Shown here: positions 35,932 to 44,577 of the stretch, one piece after another
How positions within the stretch are numbered: the stretch's first letter is position 1
Layout: the number at the start of each line of letters is the position of its first letter
Assembly (NCBI RefSeq): GCF_002933815.1
Contig: NZ_BEYR01000001.1
Location: forward strand, 1,468,691 to 1,532,690
Length of the DNA stretch: 64,000 nucleotides
Source: Sphingobacterium sp. HMA12
GTDB lineage: Bacteria > Bacteroidota > Bacteroidia > Sphingobacteriales > Sphingobacteriaceae
Direction of reading: 5' to 3'
Position numbers and translations under genes: made by a program
Notes under the pieces: model-generated
Databases searched by the model: none
What the model saw: only the letters and a program-made list of their open reading frames with translations
What the model was told of the DNA's origin: nothing

Positions 35932-37650
35932 TTAAGGAGCAATTCTAAAAACCGGATAACGTAAATGTGATTTTTCATAATAGTTCGAATGCTTATATAC
36001 CCAATCCAATTGGGCTTTTCCGTCAGCTGCGAATTTTGGGTTATTTATTTTTTCTTTGTCAAACGCAGATTTTAAATCTTTATTTTCTTTCAAAAGTTTA
36101 GCTGCTGTATCTTCAAAAACATAGGCAGAATAATATTCTTTTTGTCCAAGGATCGCATCAAAGAAATTCCAGTTGAAATAGGAATCTATCGCTTCGGGTT
36201 CTAGGGTCTCCAAAAGATACTTTACGCCTTCCTGATCCAGTGGAACCAAAAAGTCTCCGGCCCTGAACTTTACCTCCTTCATTTCTCTGACGACATCGGT
36301 ATCATAATGGAGATAATGTCCTTCATAAGGAGTAGAAGTCGTCTTGAAATCGTTGATCCGGTATTGTTCCACAACAATGGTGGAATCTTGCTCAATTGGA
36401 TTCATTTTGATCTGATTGAGCTTCAATAAGTCAATAACTTCCCATTCGGATTGCGGGATTACATAATACTTCGGAATAGTAACTTCTTTCGTTGGAATAT
36501 AGGTATTGTACAGCTTAACCTTTTTTGAGAATTTGGAACTTCGGTCGTACCACAATCGTTTTGCAGAGGAAACATCACTTGGTTTATAATTTGCTTCAAA
36601 CCCTTTAAAATCAATATTTTCATATTTCGTTGTATCGGGTTTCCAGGCAATGGGATACTTGCTTCCAATCCTATACTGTTTTAAATTTTCCGTTCTTTTC
36701 TGTTGAATAACTTTATGATTTCGCTCAATAAAATCGAGCGTATTTAGCATATAATCATATGTTGCCTTTACACGCTCTTTATAAGGTTTCAACATATGTG
36801 TTTCCACGACTGTGCCAATGACGTTGAAAAGACTGGTGTATCCTGTTGCGTATCTTGGTGAATCCATAAAAACGGGAAAACCAAGATCTGGAATATCATG
36901 GTGGATATTGACATAGGGAACTGAAATAAATCCTTTTTTTTCGAGATCCTTTAATAATATTTTTTGCATTTCGTTATTAAAATAGTTCCCTAAAATTCTT
37001 CCCAAACGTTCCTTATTGGTCGAGATATAAGTAAACGTATATTGATAATCGGCACCATTGCTGACATGGTTGTCAATAAAAACATCCGGTTTTATCCATT
37101 GAAAAATCTGCTGAAAACTCTGGGAATTTTTAGTATCTGTTTTGATAAAATCCCTATTGAGATCATAATTTCTTGCATTTCCACGAAAGCCATACTCCTC
37201 GGGTCCATTCTGATTCGCCCTGGAAAACCCGTTGCGGTTTAGCATTCCGCTGACATTATAGCTCGCTATGGCAGCTATTATAACATGCTTAGGTGTTTTT
37301 ATCCTGCCTATTGCCAGATCTCTCATAAGCATCATGGTTGCATCAATTCCGTCGGGCTCCCCCGGGTGAATGCCATTGTTAATAAATAGTACTGATTTAT
37401 TTTCTCTTGCCTCCGCCAAGCTTTGCTGCGATGGATTGAACAGTACAACATCGATCGGAGCCCGGTTATCATCCTCTCCCTTTGTTTCATAGCTGATTGC
37501 GGGAAATTGATTCGCCAATCCCTGATAGAATTTACGCATTTCCTCAAAAGTTGTCGACTGATTACCATTACCTTTCTCATACGGTGAAAGGTTTTGAGAA
37601 TAGCCCACACTTGAAATCAATAAAAAGAATAAAATTGGAAGTTTTTTCAT
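35932..37650 (-). CDS. secreted M14-family zinc carboxypeptidase
   Basis: 572-aa exported metallopeptidase. The signal peptide MKKLPILFFLLISSVGYSQ is followed by a zinc-carboxypeptidase domain. The HxxE zinc motif is H95/E98 in NNGIHPGEPDG, and the third histidine is in FIDNHVSNGADYQYTF. The arginine/asparagine substrate block is NARNYDLNRDFIKTDTKNSQ. The C-terminal 250 residues form a family-specific extension. It probably acts in the periplasm or at the surface on peptides or peptidoglycan stems. It stands alone, with a non-coding 185-bp gap to the next gene. Confidence 0.9.
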   Translation of the reverse strand: MKKLPILFFLLISSVGYSQNLSPYEKGNGNQSTTFEEMRKFYQGLANQFPAISYETKGEDDNRAPIDVVLFNPSQQSLAEARENKSVLFINNGIHPGEPDGIDATMMLMRDLAIGRIKTPKHVIIAAIASYNVSGMLNRNGFSRANQNGPEEYGFRGNARNYDLNRDFIKTDTKNSQSFQQIFQWIKPDVFIDNHVSNGADYQYTFTYISTNKERLGRILGNYFNNEMQKILLKDLEKKGFISVPYVNIHHDIPDLGFPVFMDSPRYATGYTSLFNVIGTVVETHMLKPYKERVKATYDYMLNTLDFIERNHKVIQQKRTENLKQYRIGSKYPIAWKPDTTKYENIDFKGFEANYKPSDVSSAKRLWYDRSSKFSKKVKLYNTYIPTKEVTIPKYYVIPQSEWEVIDLLKLNQIKMNPIEQDSTIVVEQYRINDFKTTSTPYEGHYLHYDTDVVREMKEVKFRAGDFLVPLDQEGVKYLLETLEPEAIDSYFNWNFFDAILGQKEYYSAYVFEDTAAKLLKENKDLKSAFDKEKINNPKFAADGKAQLDWVYKHSNYYEKSHLRYPVFRIAP

Positions 37651-37835
37651 AAGATAAATTTAATGGCCTAATTTAAAAAAAACTTACTAAAGTCAGTTTC
37701 TTTCAAACAAGGCCTATACCAGAACGTATATGATGCACTCCCGATTGTGGAAATTCATATTTCTATCCCCGAAAATTGTATCGGAGCTTTCGAGGGCAGA
37801 TGAAAACAGGGTTCATTTTACCAAGAGCTGTTCAC

Positions 37836-38780
37836 TTATAGAGTTTTAACAAGAGAAAGATCCACACCTAACCCCTTGAGCGCGGCAAATGTTAGCTTGT
37901 CCATCATTGCTCCGTCGAAGCGAATTGTTTGGAGTGTTTTGTAATACCTGTTTGTAAAGTTAGAAGTAGATCGAAATGAGACATTTCTAAATGTCGCTCC
38001 CTGAAAAGAAGCACCTGTCAGCGCGACACGATCAAACATTACATCAATAAAGGTCTGTCCATCGAGGTTAACTCCGCTCATGTCACAGGATTTAAATGTC
38101 GTACCTTTAAAGGAACAGTTTTCAAACACTGCTTTTTTAAGATCAATGCATGCGATCTTAGCATTGATCAATGAAACCTCCTTAAAATTTGCTTTGGTAA
38201 GCTCGGACGCATAAAATTCTGTATCCGTAAGAATAGTCTTATCAAAGCTAGCCTTTGTGAGATTGTTTGTAGAAAACTTGCAACCGCTTAGATCGGTTTC
38301 GTTGAAATTGGCTCCGGAGAGATCACTTCCTTTAAATGAACTACCGTTGAGATCAGCGTTCGAAAAATCGGCATTCCGCAGATCACTTCCTAGGAATTTG
38401 CGTTTGGGGGCATGGACACCAACGAAATCAGTACCTGCTAAAGCACTGCCGCTGAAATCAGTCAGTAGGGGGAGTTCGGGCTCGGTGGTTGGCTCCATGT
38501 CGCAGATCATTCCTGCTACCGTACCGTCACCGTTGTAATAAGTAAGTTTAGGAAGCTCCCTGCCCTTCTCCACATGAGTGCCGCCAGAAAAATAGTCTAA
38601 TCCTACAGCAAAAATATCAGCCAGCTGATTAATCGTCATAAAATCAGGGATGGATTCTCCGCGCTCCCATTTTCCAACGGCCGGGGGACTAATAAATAAA
38701 AGTCCAGCGAGTTGAGCCTGAGACATGTTTTGTGCTTTTCGGGCATTGGCAATTCTATTGCCTAATATCTTTAAGTCCAT
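37836..38780 (-). CDS. XRE-type helix-turn-helix fused to pentapeptide-repeat domain
   Basis: 314-aa fusion. Residues about 5-62 are a Cro/C1-type HTH (LGNRIANARKAQNMSQAQLA...PAVGKWERGESIPDFMTINQLADIF). Residues about 105-290 are pentapeptide repeats with the A(D/N)LxX pattern (LRNADFSNADLNGSSFKG, SDLSGANFNETDLSG), forming a right-handed beta helix. Pentapeptide proteins such as MfpA/Qnr mimic DNA and shield gyrase; here the HTH suggests sequence-specific binding instead. ATG at 38780 is chosen since the HTH begins there; the frame is open 16 codons upstream. Three spaced repeats precede the gene. Confidence 0.85.
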   Translation of the reverse strand: MDLKILGNRIANARKAQNMSQAQLAGLLFISPPAVGKWERGESIPDFMTINQLADIFAVGLDYFSGGTHVEKGRELPKLTYYNGDGTVAGMICDMEPTTEPELPLLTDFSGSALAGTDFVGVHAPKRKFLGSDLRNADFSNADLNGSSFKGSDLSGANFNETDLSGCKFSTNNLTKASFDKTILTDTEFYASELTKANFKEVSLINAKIACIDLKKAVFENCSFKGTTFKSCDMSGVNLDGQTFIDVMFDRVALTGASFQGATFRNVSFRSTSNFTNRYYKTLQTIRFDGAMMDKLTFAALKGLGVDLSLVKTL

Positions 38781-38849
38781 CTTTGTAATTGTGTTTATGT
38801 TTGACTCTGCAAAGATACACGGAGCCATGGCCGAATAGGGTAAGATAAC

Positions 38850-38911
38850 GACTACTTCTAGTTGTTATTACACTACTTATAGTTGCAATGACTAATCTAT
38901 AGTTGTAAACT
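38850..38911. promoter_or_regulatory. three spaced direct repeats, possible operators
   Basis: TAGTTG occurs at 38859, 38880 and 38900, each within a longer similar block (ACTACTTCTAGTTG, ACTACTTATAGTTG, ACTAATCTATAGTTG). The 20-21-bp spacing is two helical turns, so bound proteins would line up on one face. The repeats lie 70-130 bp upstream of the HTH-pentapeptide start. Confidence 0.6.
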
Positions 38912-38934
38912 GCGTTGGTTAATACAAATTGCTG

Positions 38935-39990
38935 CTACTTATTGGCCTTTTTATCGTTAAGCGCAAATTCTTCCCATAACTTGTTGATTGCTGTTGTTGA
39001 CAATCTTTTTTTATCTGATGCAATGAGAATACGATACCGAAATGTTACCGAATTGCCCTTTTCCAATCTAAAATTCAAGACTTCATTTCCATTACTAAAA
39101 ACTTTTTGTCCAAGTGGATTAGCGGCAAATAAACCATAGCCCCGTGCATGCCAATAAGTAGGATAGCCAACATTCTCTGGATTGTCCATAATCACTATAC
39201 TAATGGTATCTTTTCCTTTTTGTCCATACAGCATACACCATTTTCCCCGGGAGCCCCAAGCATCGTCTCCGGTTTTATTTTCACTGGTTAAGTATTGGCC
39301 TGTAACATTATGCTCAGAATTAGGTTTAACTGTTGTTAGGGAACCATGGATATCTGTAAACTGCCGTTCTTCTTTGGAAGGCAATTCCAGTTCATGTGCC
39401 ACGCGCAAGCCTAATAGCCCATCCTTAACGTCGGCAAATGAAACAGGTTCCATAGCAGTAAATGTTGTCGTCCGGTCGATGATTCGCAGATTCGTTGTTG
39501 CTGTAAAAGTGAATGTGGTATGTTCTTTCAGTAGCACATGTTTTTTGATGTCGCACCAGTCTGCCGTGTATTTTATGACACCGGATGTACCACTTTTAGT
39601 TTCGGAAATGACCGTTGTTTTGATCCAACCATATTTGTTTTTCTTAATTTCTGGTATGGCAGACGAGTTATTCCAAAAATCAAGGCCATTCACACTTTCA
39701 TAGTTCATCCACAAGCCGATATGATGTGGATGATCTGTAGGTTCACCGGGACGTGGAGCCAGTGGAAACCCTCGGGTAATAACTTCGCCATTGGCCGCAA
39801 AAATCGGATACAATGTCGGTTTTTCCAAATTATCTGGATAGATAAATGCGGTGAAGGCGCTATCATTTGCTGTAATAATAATTTCCTTACGTGCTTTGTC
39901 TTGCTGAACAGCTATAAACTGTTTTTTTTGGGCAGACACCATGGGTATAATGACCGCTAGCGATAGGGTAAATAAGAGTAGTTTTTTCAT
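38935..39990 (-). CDS. DUF6807 (PmoA-like) exported protein
   Basis: 351-aa protein with signal peptide MKKLLLFTLSLAVIIPMVSAQ. The mature part contains FIYPDNLEKPTLYPIFAANGEVITRGFPLAPRPGEPTDHPHHIGLW, the family block with a conserved HPHH cluster, and WCDIKKHVLLKEHTTF. Family members sit in carbohydrate-utilisation loci beside Gfo/Idh/MocA oxidoreductases, as here; their activity is not established. It is 28 bp downstream of the Gfo/Idh gene on the same strand, so the two form an operon. Confidence 0.88.
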   Translation of the reverse strand: MKKLLLFTLSLAVIIPMVSAQKKQFIAVQQDKARKEIIITANDSAFTAFIYPDNLEKPTLYPIFAANGEVITRGFPLAPRPGEPTDHPHHIGLWMNYESVNGLDFWNNSSAIPEIKKNKYGWIKTTVISETKSGTSGVIKYTADWCDIKKHVLLKEHTTFTFTATTNLRIIDRTTTFTAMEPVSFADVKDGLLGLRVAHELELPSKEERQFTDIHGSLTTVKPNSEHNVTGQYLTSENKTGDDAWGSRGKWCMLYGQKGKDTISIVIMDNPENVGYPTYWHARGYGLFAANPLGQKVFSNGNEVLNFRLEKGNSVTFRYRILIASDKKRLSTTAINKLWEEFALNDKKANK

Positions 39991-40018
39991 TTTTCGAATT
40001 GATCTGAATTAAACTTGA

Positions 40019-41383
40019 TTAATATTTGAATGCTTTACCTCCTGCAATCACTTCTTGTTGCTTATCATTGAAAATAACCTTTTCTCCTGTCCTATAGGCT
40101 GCATTTGCCATAATAACTGCAATTGAATGATTGTATCCCGCTTCAACTGGCGCATTGGGTTCTTTACGATTGCGGACACATTCCATCCAATTGCGTATAT
40201 GTGCCATTGTGACAAGGTCCCCACCGGTATTCGCCGCTGTACTAACCCGGATATTATTCAAATTGATATCCGGCAATAAATTTGCCTTCATTCCCATTGC
40301 CCTAGCGTACTCGTCAGTCAGACCACCCGTAGCTGATATTTTATTGGTATCCAAATTGAGCGTTCCACCATTGCTGTAATAAATTTCCTTCACCTCCTCG
40401 CCGTTCAGAACGCCCGAATTTGTCTGCCTGGACTTAAACAGTACCTGAAATCCTTTAGTCAAATCATCCAATGGACCGTAATCAAATACGGCAGTAAAGG
40501 TGTCCGCATTTTCCCTACCATCTTTCCAAAGGTAATTCCCTCCATTTACGGCTACACTACGTGGGTGTGGAAGCCCCGTAAACCAATGCACGGTATCAAT
40601 CTGATGGCATAACCATTGTCCGGGAATACCAGATGAATAGGGCCAGAATAATCGATATTCCAGATAATGTCTGGCATTGAAAGGCTCATACGGGCGATTA
40701 AGCAAAAATCTCTTCCAGTCGGTTTCTTCTTCTCTTAATTTGGCCACGAGATCTGGTCTACGCCATCGCCCCGGCTGATTGACGTTCCAAGTGAGCTCCA
40801 CCATGACGATATCACCAAATTTTCCTCTTTTAATAAAATCATTTGCAGCAAAGTAATTTAAGCCGCTCCGACGTTGTGAACCGATCTGCACGATCTGCTT
40901 ACTATCTTTCACCGCCTTTAATACCGCACGGGCATCTTCCATCGTTTCGGCCAGTGGCTTTTCGACATAAGCATCCTTACCGGCACGTACTGCTTCAATC
41001 GCATGTAGCGCATGCTGAAAATCGGAGGTTGAAACAAATACCGCGTCGACATCCTTGATATCGTACAGGGCTTCATTATTTAGGCAGGGCTTAATGGCAT
41101 GTCCCAGCTTTTGCTTCCAGAAATCCACACCCTCCTCCCGACGAAGCTTCCAGATATCGCTTACAGCAATAATGTCAAAATTCAAATCTTTATAGGCCGC
41201 AAGAAATGAAGGCGCATGTGCTCCTTTATGTCGATCTGAAAACCCAACCACCCCAATATTAATACGGTCATTCGCTCCAATAATCCGTCGATAACTTGAA
41301 GCACTGAATGCACGTGTTCCTGTATACATACCAGCAGTTAGCAGCCCCGCTTTTTTTATAAAATCTCTACGTGAATTAATCAT
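40019..41383 (-). CDS. Gfo/Idh/MocA-family oxidoreductase with Tat-like signal
   Basis: 454-aa NAD(P)-dependent sugar oxidoreductase-like protein. The N-terminus SRRDFIKKAGLLTAGM is a twin-arginine type signal, common in Bacteroidota members of this family, so export after folding with the cofactor is likely. The Rossmann start is INIGVVGFSDRHKGAH, and the conserved catalytic region is AYVEKPLAETMEDAR (EKPL lysine). PGQWLCHQIDTVHWFTG is the C-terminal substrate block. It is co-transcribed with the DUF6807 gene; together they probably process an unusual sugar. Confidence 0.9.
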   Translation of the reverse strand: MINSRRDFIKKAGLLTAGMYTGTRAFSASSYRRIIGANDRINIGVVGFSDRHKGAHAPSFLAAYKDLNFDIIAVSDIWKLRREEGVDFWKQKLGHAIKPCLNNEALYDIKDVDAVFVSTSDFQHALHAIEAVRAGKDAYVEKPLAETMEDARAVLKAVKDSKQIVQIGSQRRSGLNYFAANDFIKRGKFGDIVMVELTWNVNQPGRWRRPDLVAKLREEETDWKRFLLNRPYEPFNARHYLEYRLFWPYSSGIPGQWLCHQIDTVHWFTGLPHPRSVAVNGGNYLWKDGRENADTFTAVFDYGPLDDLTKGFQVLFKSRQTNSGVLNGEEVKEIYYSNGGTLNLDTNKISATGGLTDEYARAMGMKANLLPDINLNNIRVSTAANTGGDLVTMAHIRNWMECVRNRKEPNAPVEAGYNHSIAVIMANAAYRTGEKVIFNDKQQEVIAGGKAFKY

Positions 41384-41726
41384 TTATTTAAGTTTAGTTA
41401 TTTACTAAAAGAATATTTTTGGTATTTTGTTTTCTTTTGACTACTTCTCATTGGTTCATCAGAAAACAAAAAGCATTTTTTGCGGCTAAATATCCCCCAC
41501 TCGCATTGGCCTCGTATTTCGGAAAAATATTAGCCTACATCGCTAGTGAACAACTTCCCCTTGATTACGACACTTGCTTTTTAGTTATTTCAATTTTAAA
41601 CCCAAGGACATTTTATAGAAAGAAATACCCGGCGATTTGATTATTTTATATTAAAATAATTTTAGTATTTAACAATATCTGTTTATATTTAGCTGACAAT
41701 CGCGACAATAATTAATTAAATACTAA
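41384..41726. other. intergenic region between the Gfo/Idh gene and the zeta-like pair
   Basis: 343 bp separating divergent genes. A perfect 21-bp AT-only palindrome (9-bp arms 41640-41648 and 41652-41660) lies about 65 bp upstream of the small protein gene. TATATTTAG near 41693, one base off the -7 consensus, may be its promoter. A 73-codon frame at 41419-41640 is not protein-like and is not called. Confidence 0.5.
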
Positions 41727-41939
41727 ATGAAAAAAATAATTCAAGAAGGGGAACTAATCACGGTCGGAAGGATGCAAAAAGATCCTTTTATTATGGCAAT
41801 GGAAGAAAAAACAGCTTGGAAAAAAGAGTTACAACAGAAAATCCGTAGTTACCTCTTTGCCCGGCAGCAACCTTTGATCTACCGGAAAAATGGACAGATG
41901 GTTGCTGAATATCGAGATGGAACAATTCAAAGCATCTGA
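41727..41939 (+). CDS. small protein, putative antitoxin of the zeta-like kinase
   Basis: 70-aa charged protein. A helical middle (MEEKTAWKKELQQKIRSYLFARQQ) leads to a beta-hairpin-like end (PLIYRKNGQMVAEYRDGTIQSI). It lies directly upstream of the zeta-like gene with a 2-bp gap, the usual antitoxin-first arrangement. I recall similar short proteins ending in a YPDG-type motif next to zeta-like ATPases in Bacteroidota, but I cannot verify this. The antitoxin role is inferred from position and size only. Confidence 0.6.
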   Translation: MKKIIQEGELITVGRMQKDPFIMAMEEKTAWKKELQQKIRSYLFARQQPLIYRKNGQMVAEYRDGTIQSI

Positions 41940-41941
41940 AG

Positions 41942-42487
41942 ATGGCAACAATATATATCATAGCTGGCCCACCTAACATAGGTAAAAGTACTTTCGGACC
42001 AGAATTTGTTCCTGAGGGCATAAAAATACTTGATCCAGATCTTATCGTGCAGCGTTACCGCGAGCTCGGCATCAGGAGTGGGTACAAGCGATTTGAAAAA
42101 ATGCTACAGCATGAACTTTCCGCCAACCGGGACTTCGCAATAGAAGTGAATTTAGGATTGAGAAAACATTTCGACATGTTGAGAATGGTAAAATCTTTTC
42201 GTTCCGATAATAGAATAGAAATATTATTCTTCTACACGGATGATATCGATATTTGTTTGGCCCGGGCACAGGGACGAAAAGATAGCCGAGCCCACCGTAG
42301 TATGGAAACTATCGAAGATTTATACATTCGGACACTCCCATTGCTCAAACGGAATCTGGATATTTTTGATACGCTAAAAGGTGTAGACGTAAGAGAAAAC
42401 GCTATAGAACCTGAAATCATCTTTCATTATCAACAGTCTTCAGCCACTATTGAGGTCGCTAAAGAGCTACCGCGATGGGCAGGGTAA
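41942..42487 (+). CDS. zeta-toxin-like P-loop kinase
   Basis: 181-aa P-loop protein. Walker A is GPPNIGKST (residues 9-17) after a beta strand (TIYIIA). KILDPDLIVQRY follows at about 28-39, matching the conserved NxDxI-like loop of zeta toxins and zeta-like UDP-sugar kinases. EILFFYTDDIDICLARAQGRKDSRAH resembles the lid region, and IEDLYIRTLPLLKRNLDIFD matches the C-terminal RY-x-SL-NL motif region. Classical zeta toxins phosphorylate UDP-GlcNAc. Here the catalytic aspartate is not certain. It is co-transcribed with the small upstream protein. Confidence 0.75.
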   Translation: MATIYIIAGPPNIGKSTFGPEFVPEGIKILDPDLIVQRYRELGIRSGYKRFEKMLQHELSANRDFAIEVNLGLRKHFDMLRMVKSFRSDNRIEILFFYTDDIDICLARAQGRKDSRAHRSMETIEDLYIRTLPLLKRNLDIFDTLKGVDVRENAIEPEIIFHYQQSSATIEVAKELPRWAG

Positions 42488-42503
42488 TAAAATTGAAAAA
42501 ATA

Positions 42504-42551
42504 TTTGTGCCCCAACTAAATATTCTCTTATCTTTGCAATCATCAGATGAT
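42504..42551 (+). promoter_or_regulatory. promoter and palindromic operator of the GntR gene
   Basis: TTTG at 42504-42507, a 21-nt spacer and TATCTTTG at 42529-42536 form a consensus promoter. The 13-bp palindrome ATCATC-A-GATGAT at 42539-42551 begins 3 bp after the -7 element, covering the expected transcription start. Its core CATCAGATGA recurs in the MFS promoter. Confidence 0.7.
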
Positions 42552-42559
42552 ATGACTAT

Positions 42560-43219
42560 ATGAAGACTGAACACATCGTTAGAAGATCTTTGGCTGAGGA
42601 GGTTGCTGCCGCGATTGAAGAAAAAATCAAACTGGGCAATTTCCCGATAGATTCAAAACTCCCTACTGAACCGGAATTAATGAAACAGTTCGCAGTAGGA
42701 AGATCAACAATTCGCGAAGCCGTTAAGTATCTAAGTCAATCCGGTTATTTGCATGTACAACAGGGACTGGGAACTTTTATCAAAAGTGTGACCGGCCATC
42801 ATGCGCTTGATGCAAAAATTGAGAAAGGTAATTTTAACGATATTTTTGAGGTAAGACAGGTCCTGGAATTGAAAATTATTGAAAAAGCAGCAGTAAATCG
42901 AACAGCAAAAGGACTAAAAGATATGGCTCTTGCACTTAAAAATAGAGCAAAATATGCCGCCGCTGAAAATCTTATCGCTTGCGTGGAAGCAGATATTGCC
43001 TTCCATAGTGCTATTGCCGAATCTTGCGGAAATAACATTCTAACAGCTTTATATGATACCTTATCCGTTCACGTTAATAAATTTTTCATGGAAATATATA
43101 AAGACACCACGCCTTTCCTTGACTCACAGCAGCAGCATGAGGATCTAATGCAAGCAATTAAAGATAAAAATATCCAGCAGGCTGTTGCAGTAGCGAATCA
43201 AATTATCCTGCATAAATAA
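42560..43219 (+). CDS. FadR-subfamily GntR regulator
   Basis: 219-aa regulator. Residues about 10-75 form the GntR winged helix (AEEVAAAIEEKIKLGNFPIDSKLPTEPELMKQFAVGRSTIREAVKYLSQSGYLHVQQGLGTFI). The C-terminal FCD domain has the metal-binding D/H residues in EADIAFHSAIAESCGNNIL and QQQHEDLMQAI, so a carboxylate ligand with a metal is expected. It likely represses itself and the downstream MFS gene; both promoters share CATCAGATGA. Ligand unknown. Confidence 0.92.
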   Translation: MKTEHIVRRSLAEEVAAAIEEKIKLGNFPIDSKLPTEPELMKQFAVGRSTIREAVKYLSQSGYLHVQQGLGTFIKSVTGHHALDAKIEKGNFNDIFEVRQVLELKIIEKAAVNRTAKGLKDMALALKNRAKYAAAENLIACVEADIAFHSAIAESCGNNILTALYDTLSVHVNKFFMEIYKDTTPFLDSQQQHEDLMQAIKDKNIQQAVAVANQIILHK

Positions 43220-43281
43220 TTGTCTTACCCATTTTTCCTTTACGACCCCGACAATCAATTAATAGTAGATCACGAAACAAG

Positions 43282-43300
43282 ACATCAGATGACCTGATGT
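43282..43300 (+). promoter_or_regulatory. operator-like inverted repeat before the MFS gene
   Basis: ACATCAG-ATGAC-CTGATGT forms a 7-bp inverted repeat, 8 bp before the MFS start. It contains CATCAGATGA (43283-43292), identical to the core of the GntR-gene operator. Confidence 0.65.
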
Positions 43301-43308
43301 ATTAATTT

Positions 43309-44529
43309 ATGAAAACAGAATCTTTAAAAGCTGATGGTTCTTGGAATAGTTCCCAGACAGTCTACCCTATCTTATTTGCAATTAGCATTTCCCATTTGTT
43401 GAATGACCTTATTCAATCGGTTATTCCGGCTGTTTATCCGCTACTGAAGGCTAATTATGCACTTAGTTTTACCCAAATCGGTATTATTACCCTAGTATTT
43501 CAGCTGACAGCTTCCATTCTTCAGCCCTTTGTTGGACTTTATACCGACAAAAACCCCACGCCGAGGTCCCTGGCAGTTGGTATGTTGTTTTCGTTAGCTG
43601 GTTTACTGTGCATCGCCTTTGCTTCCAGCTTTATTTATATCTTACTTTCAGTGAGCCTGATTGGCATGGGGTCTTCTATTTTCCATCCCGAGGCCTCTCG
43701 TGTTGCCCATTTGGCTTCTGGCGGAAAAAAAGGATTGGCGCAGTCAATTTTTCAGGTGGGTGGAAATGCAGGTGGTGCGATCGGGCCGCTTCTTGCCGCA
43801 CTGATTGTTATCCCCTTTGGTCAACAATATATCGGTGTCTTTGGTGTATTGGCAATTTTAGCCATCTTAATCCTTACCTATGTGGGAAATTGGTATCAAT
43901 TGCACCTTAGGCCGAAATCTACTGCCGCAGCACATAGCTCTGCACAGATAAAGTCGAACTTTTCGAAATCTAAAATTATCTTTGCGCTGGTTATCTTGCT
44001 GATTCTGATATTTTCAAAGTATTTCTACATGGCATCCATGACCAGCTACTTTACATTTTATTTGATCGATAAGTTTGGCATTAGTGTACAGGAATCTCAA
44101 ATTTACCTTTTTGTTTTTCTGGCATCGGTGGCGGTCGGAACAATACTTGGTGGGCCCCTTGGCGATCGCTATGGACGCAAACTCATTATTTGGGTTTCAA
44201 TACTCGGTGCAGCGCCTTTTACGTTGCTTTTACCACATGTGGGGCTAACTTTAACCATGATACTGTCTGTTCTGATCGGACTGATTATATCCTCCGCTTT
44301 TTCCGCTATCTTGGTGTATGCAACAGAATTGATTCCGGGCAAAGTAGGTATGATTGCAGGGCTCTTCTTTGGACTTGCTTTTGGAATGGGTGGAATTGGT
44401 TCTGCCCTTCTGGGATGGCTGGCCGATAAAACTTCCATTGAACATGTATTCAACATCTGTGCATATTTACCCTTGATCGGTATTGCAACAGGGCTATTAC
44501 CCAACATTGAACGTCAGAAAAAGGCATAA
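43309..44529 (+). CDS. MFS transporter, fosmidomycin-resistance (Fsr)-like
   Basis: 406-aa major facilitator with about twelve membrane segments. SHLLNDLIQSVIPAVYPLLKANYALSFTQIGII at the N-terminus, FHPEASRVAHLASGGKKGLAQSIFQVGGNAGGAIGP mid-protein and GGPLGDRYGRKLIIW are characteristic of the Fsr group. Fsr proteins export small phosphonate or hydrophobic drugs; the natural substrate may be a metabolite sensed by the adjacent GntR regulator. It is followed by a bidirectional terminator facing the SusD gene. Confidence 0.9.
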   Translation: MKTESLKADGSWNSSQTVYPILFAISISHLLNDLIQSVIPAVYPLLKANYALSFTQIGIITLVFQLTASILQPFVGLYTDKNPTPRSLAVGMLFSLAGLLCIAFASSFIYILLSVSLIGMGSSIFHPEASRVAHLASGGKKGLAQSIFQVGGNAGGAIGPLLAALIVIPFGQQYIGVFGVLAILAILILTYVGNWYQLHLRPKSTAAAHSSAQIKSNFSKSKIIFALVILLILIFSKYFYMASMTSYFTFYLIDKFGISVQESQIYLFVFLASVAVGTILGGPLGDRYGRKLIIWVSILGAAPFTLLLPHVGLTLTMILSVLIGLIISSAFSAILVYATELIPGKVGMIAGLFFGLAFGMGGIGSALLGWLADKTSIEHVFNICAYLPLIGIATGLLPNIERQKKA

Positions 44530-44533
44530 TAAA

Positions 44534-44568
44534 AAAACAGCTCTCCAAAGTTCCTTGAGAGCTGTTTT
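44534..44568. terminator. bidirectional terminator
   Basis: AAAACAGCTCTC at 44534-44545 pairs with GAGAGCTGTTTT at 44557-44568, giving a 12-bp stem with A/T runs at its base, between the convergent MFS and SusD genes. Confidence 0.85.
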
Positions 44569-44577
44569 TAATGACGT

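Noticed and set aside
41419..41640. 73-codon plus-strand frame upstream of the zeta-like pair
   Set aside because: No protein-like pattern, no ribosome site, and it ends at the AT palindrome.
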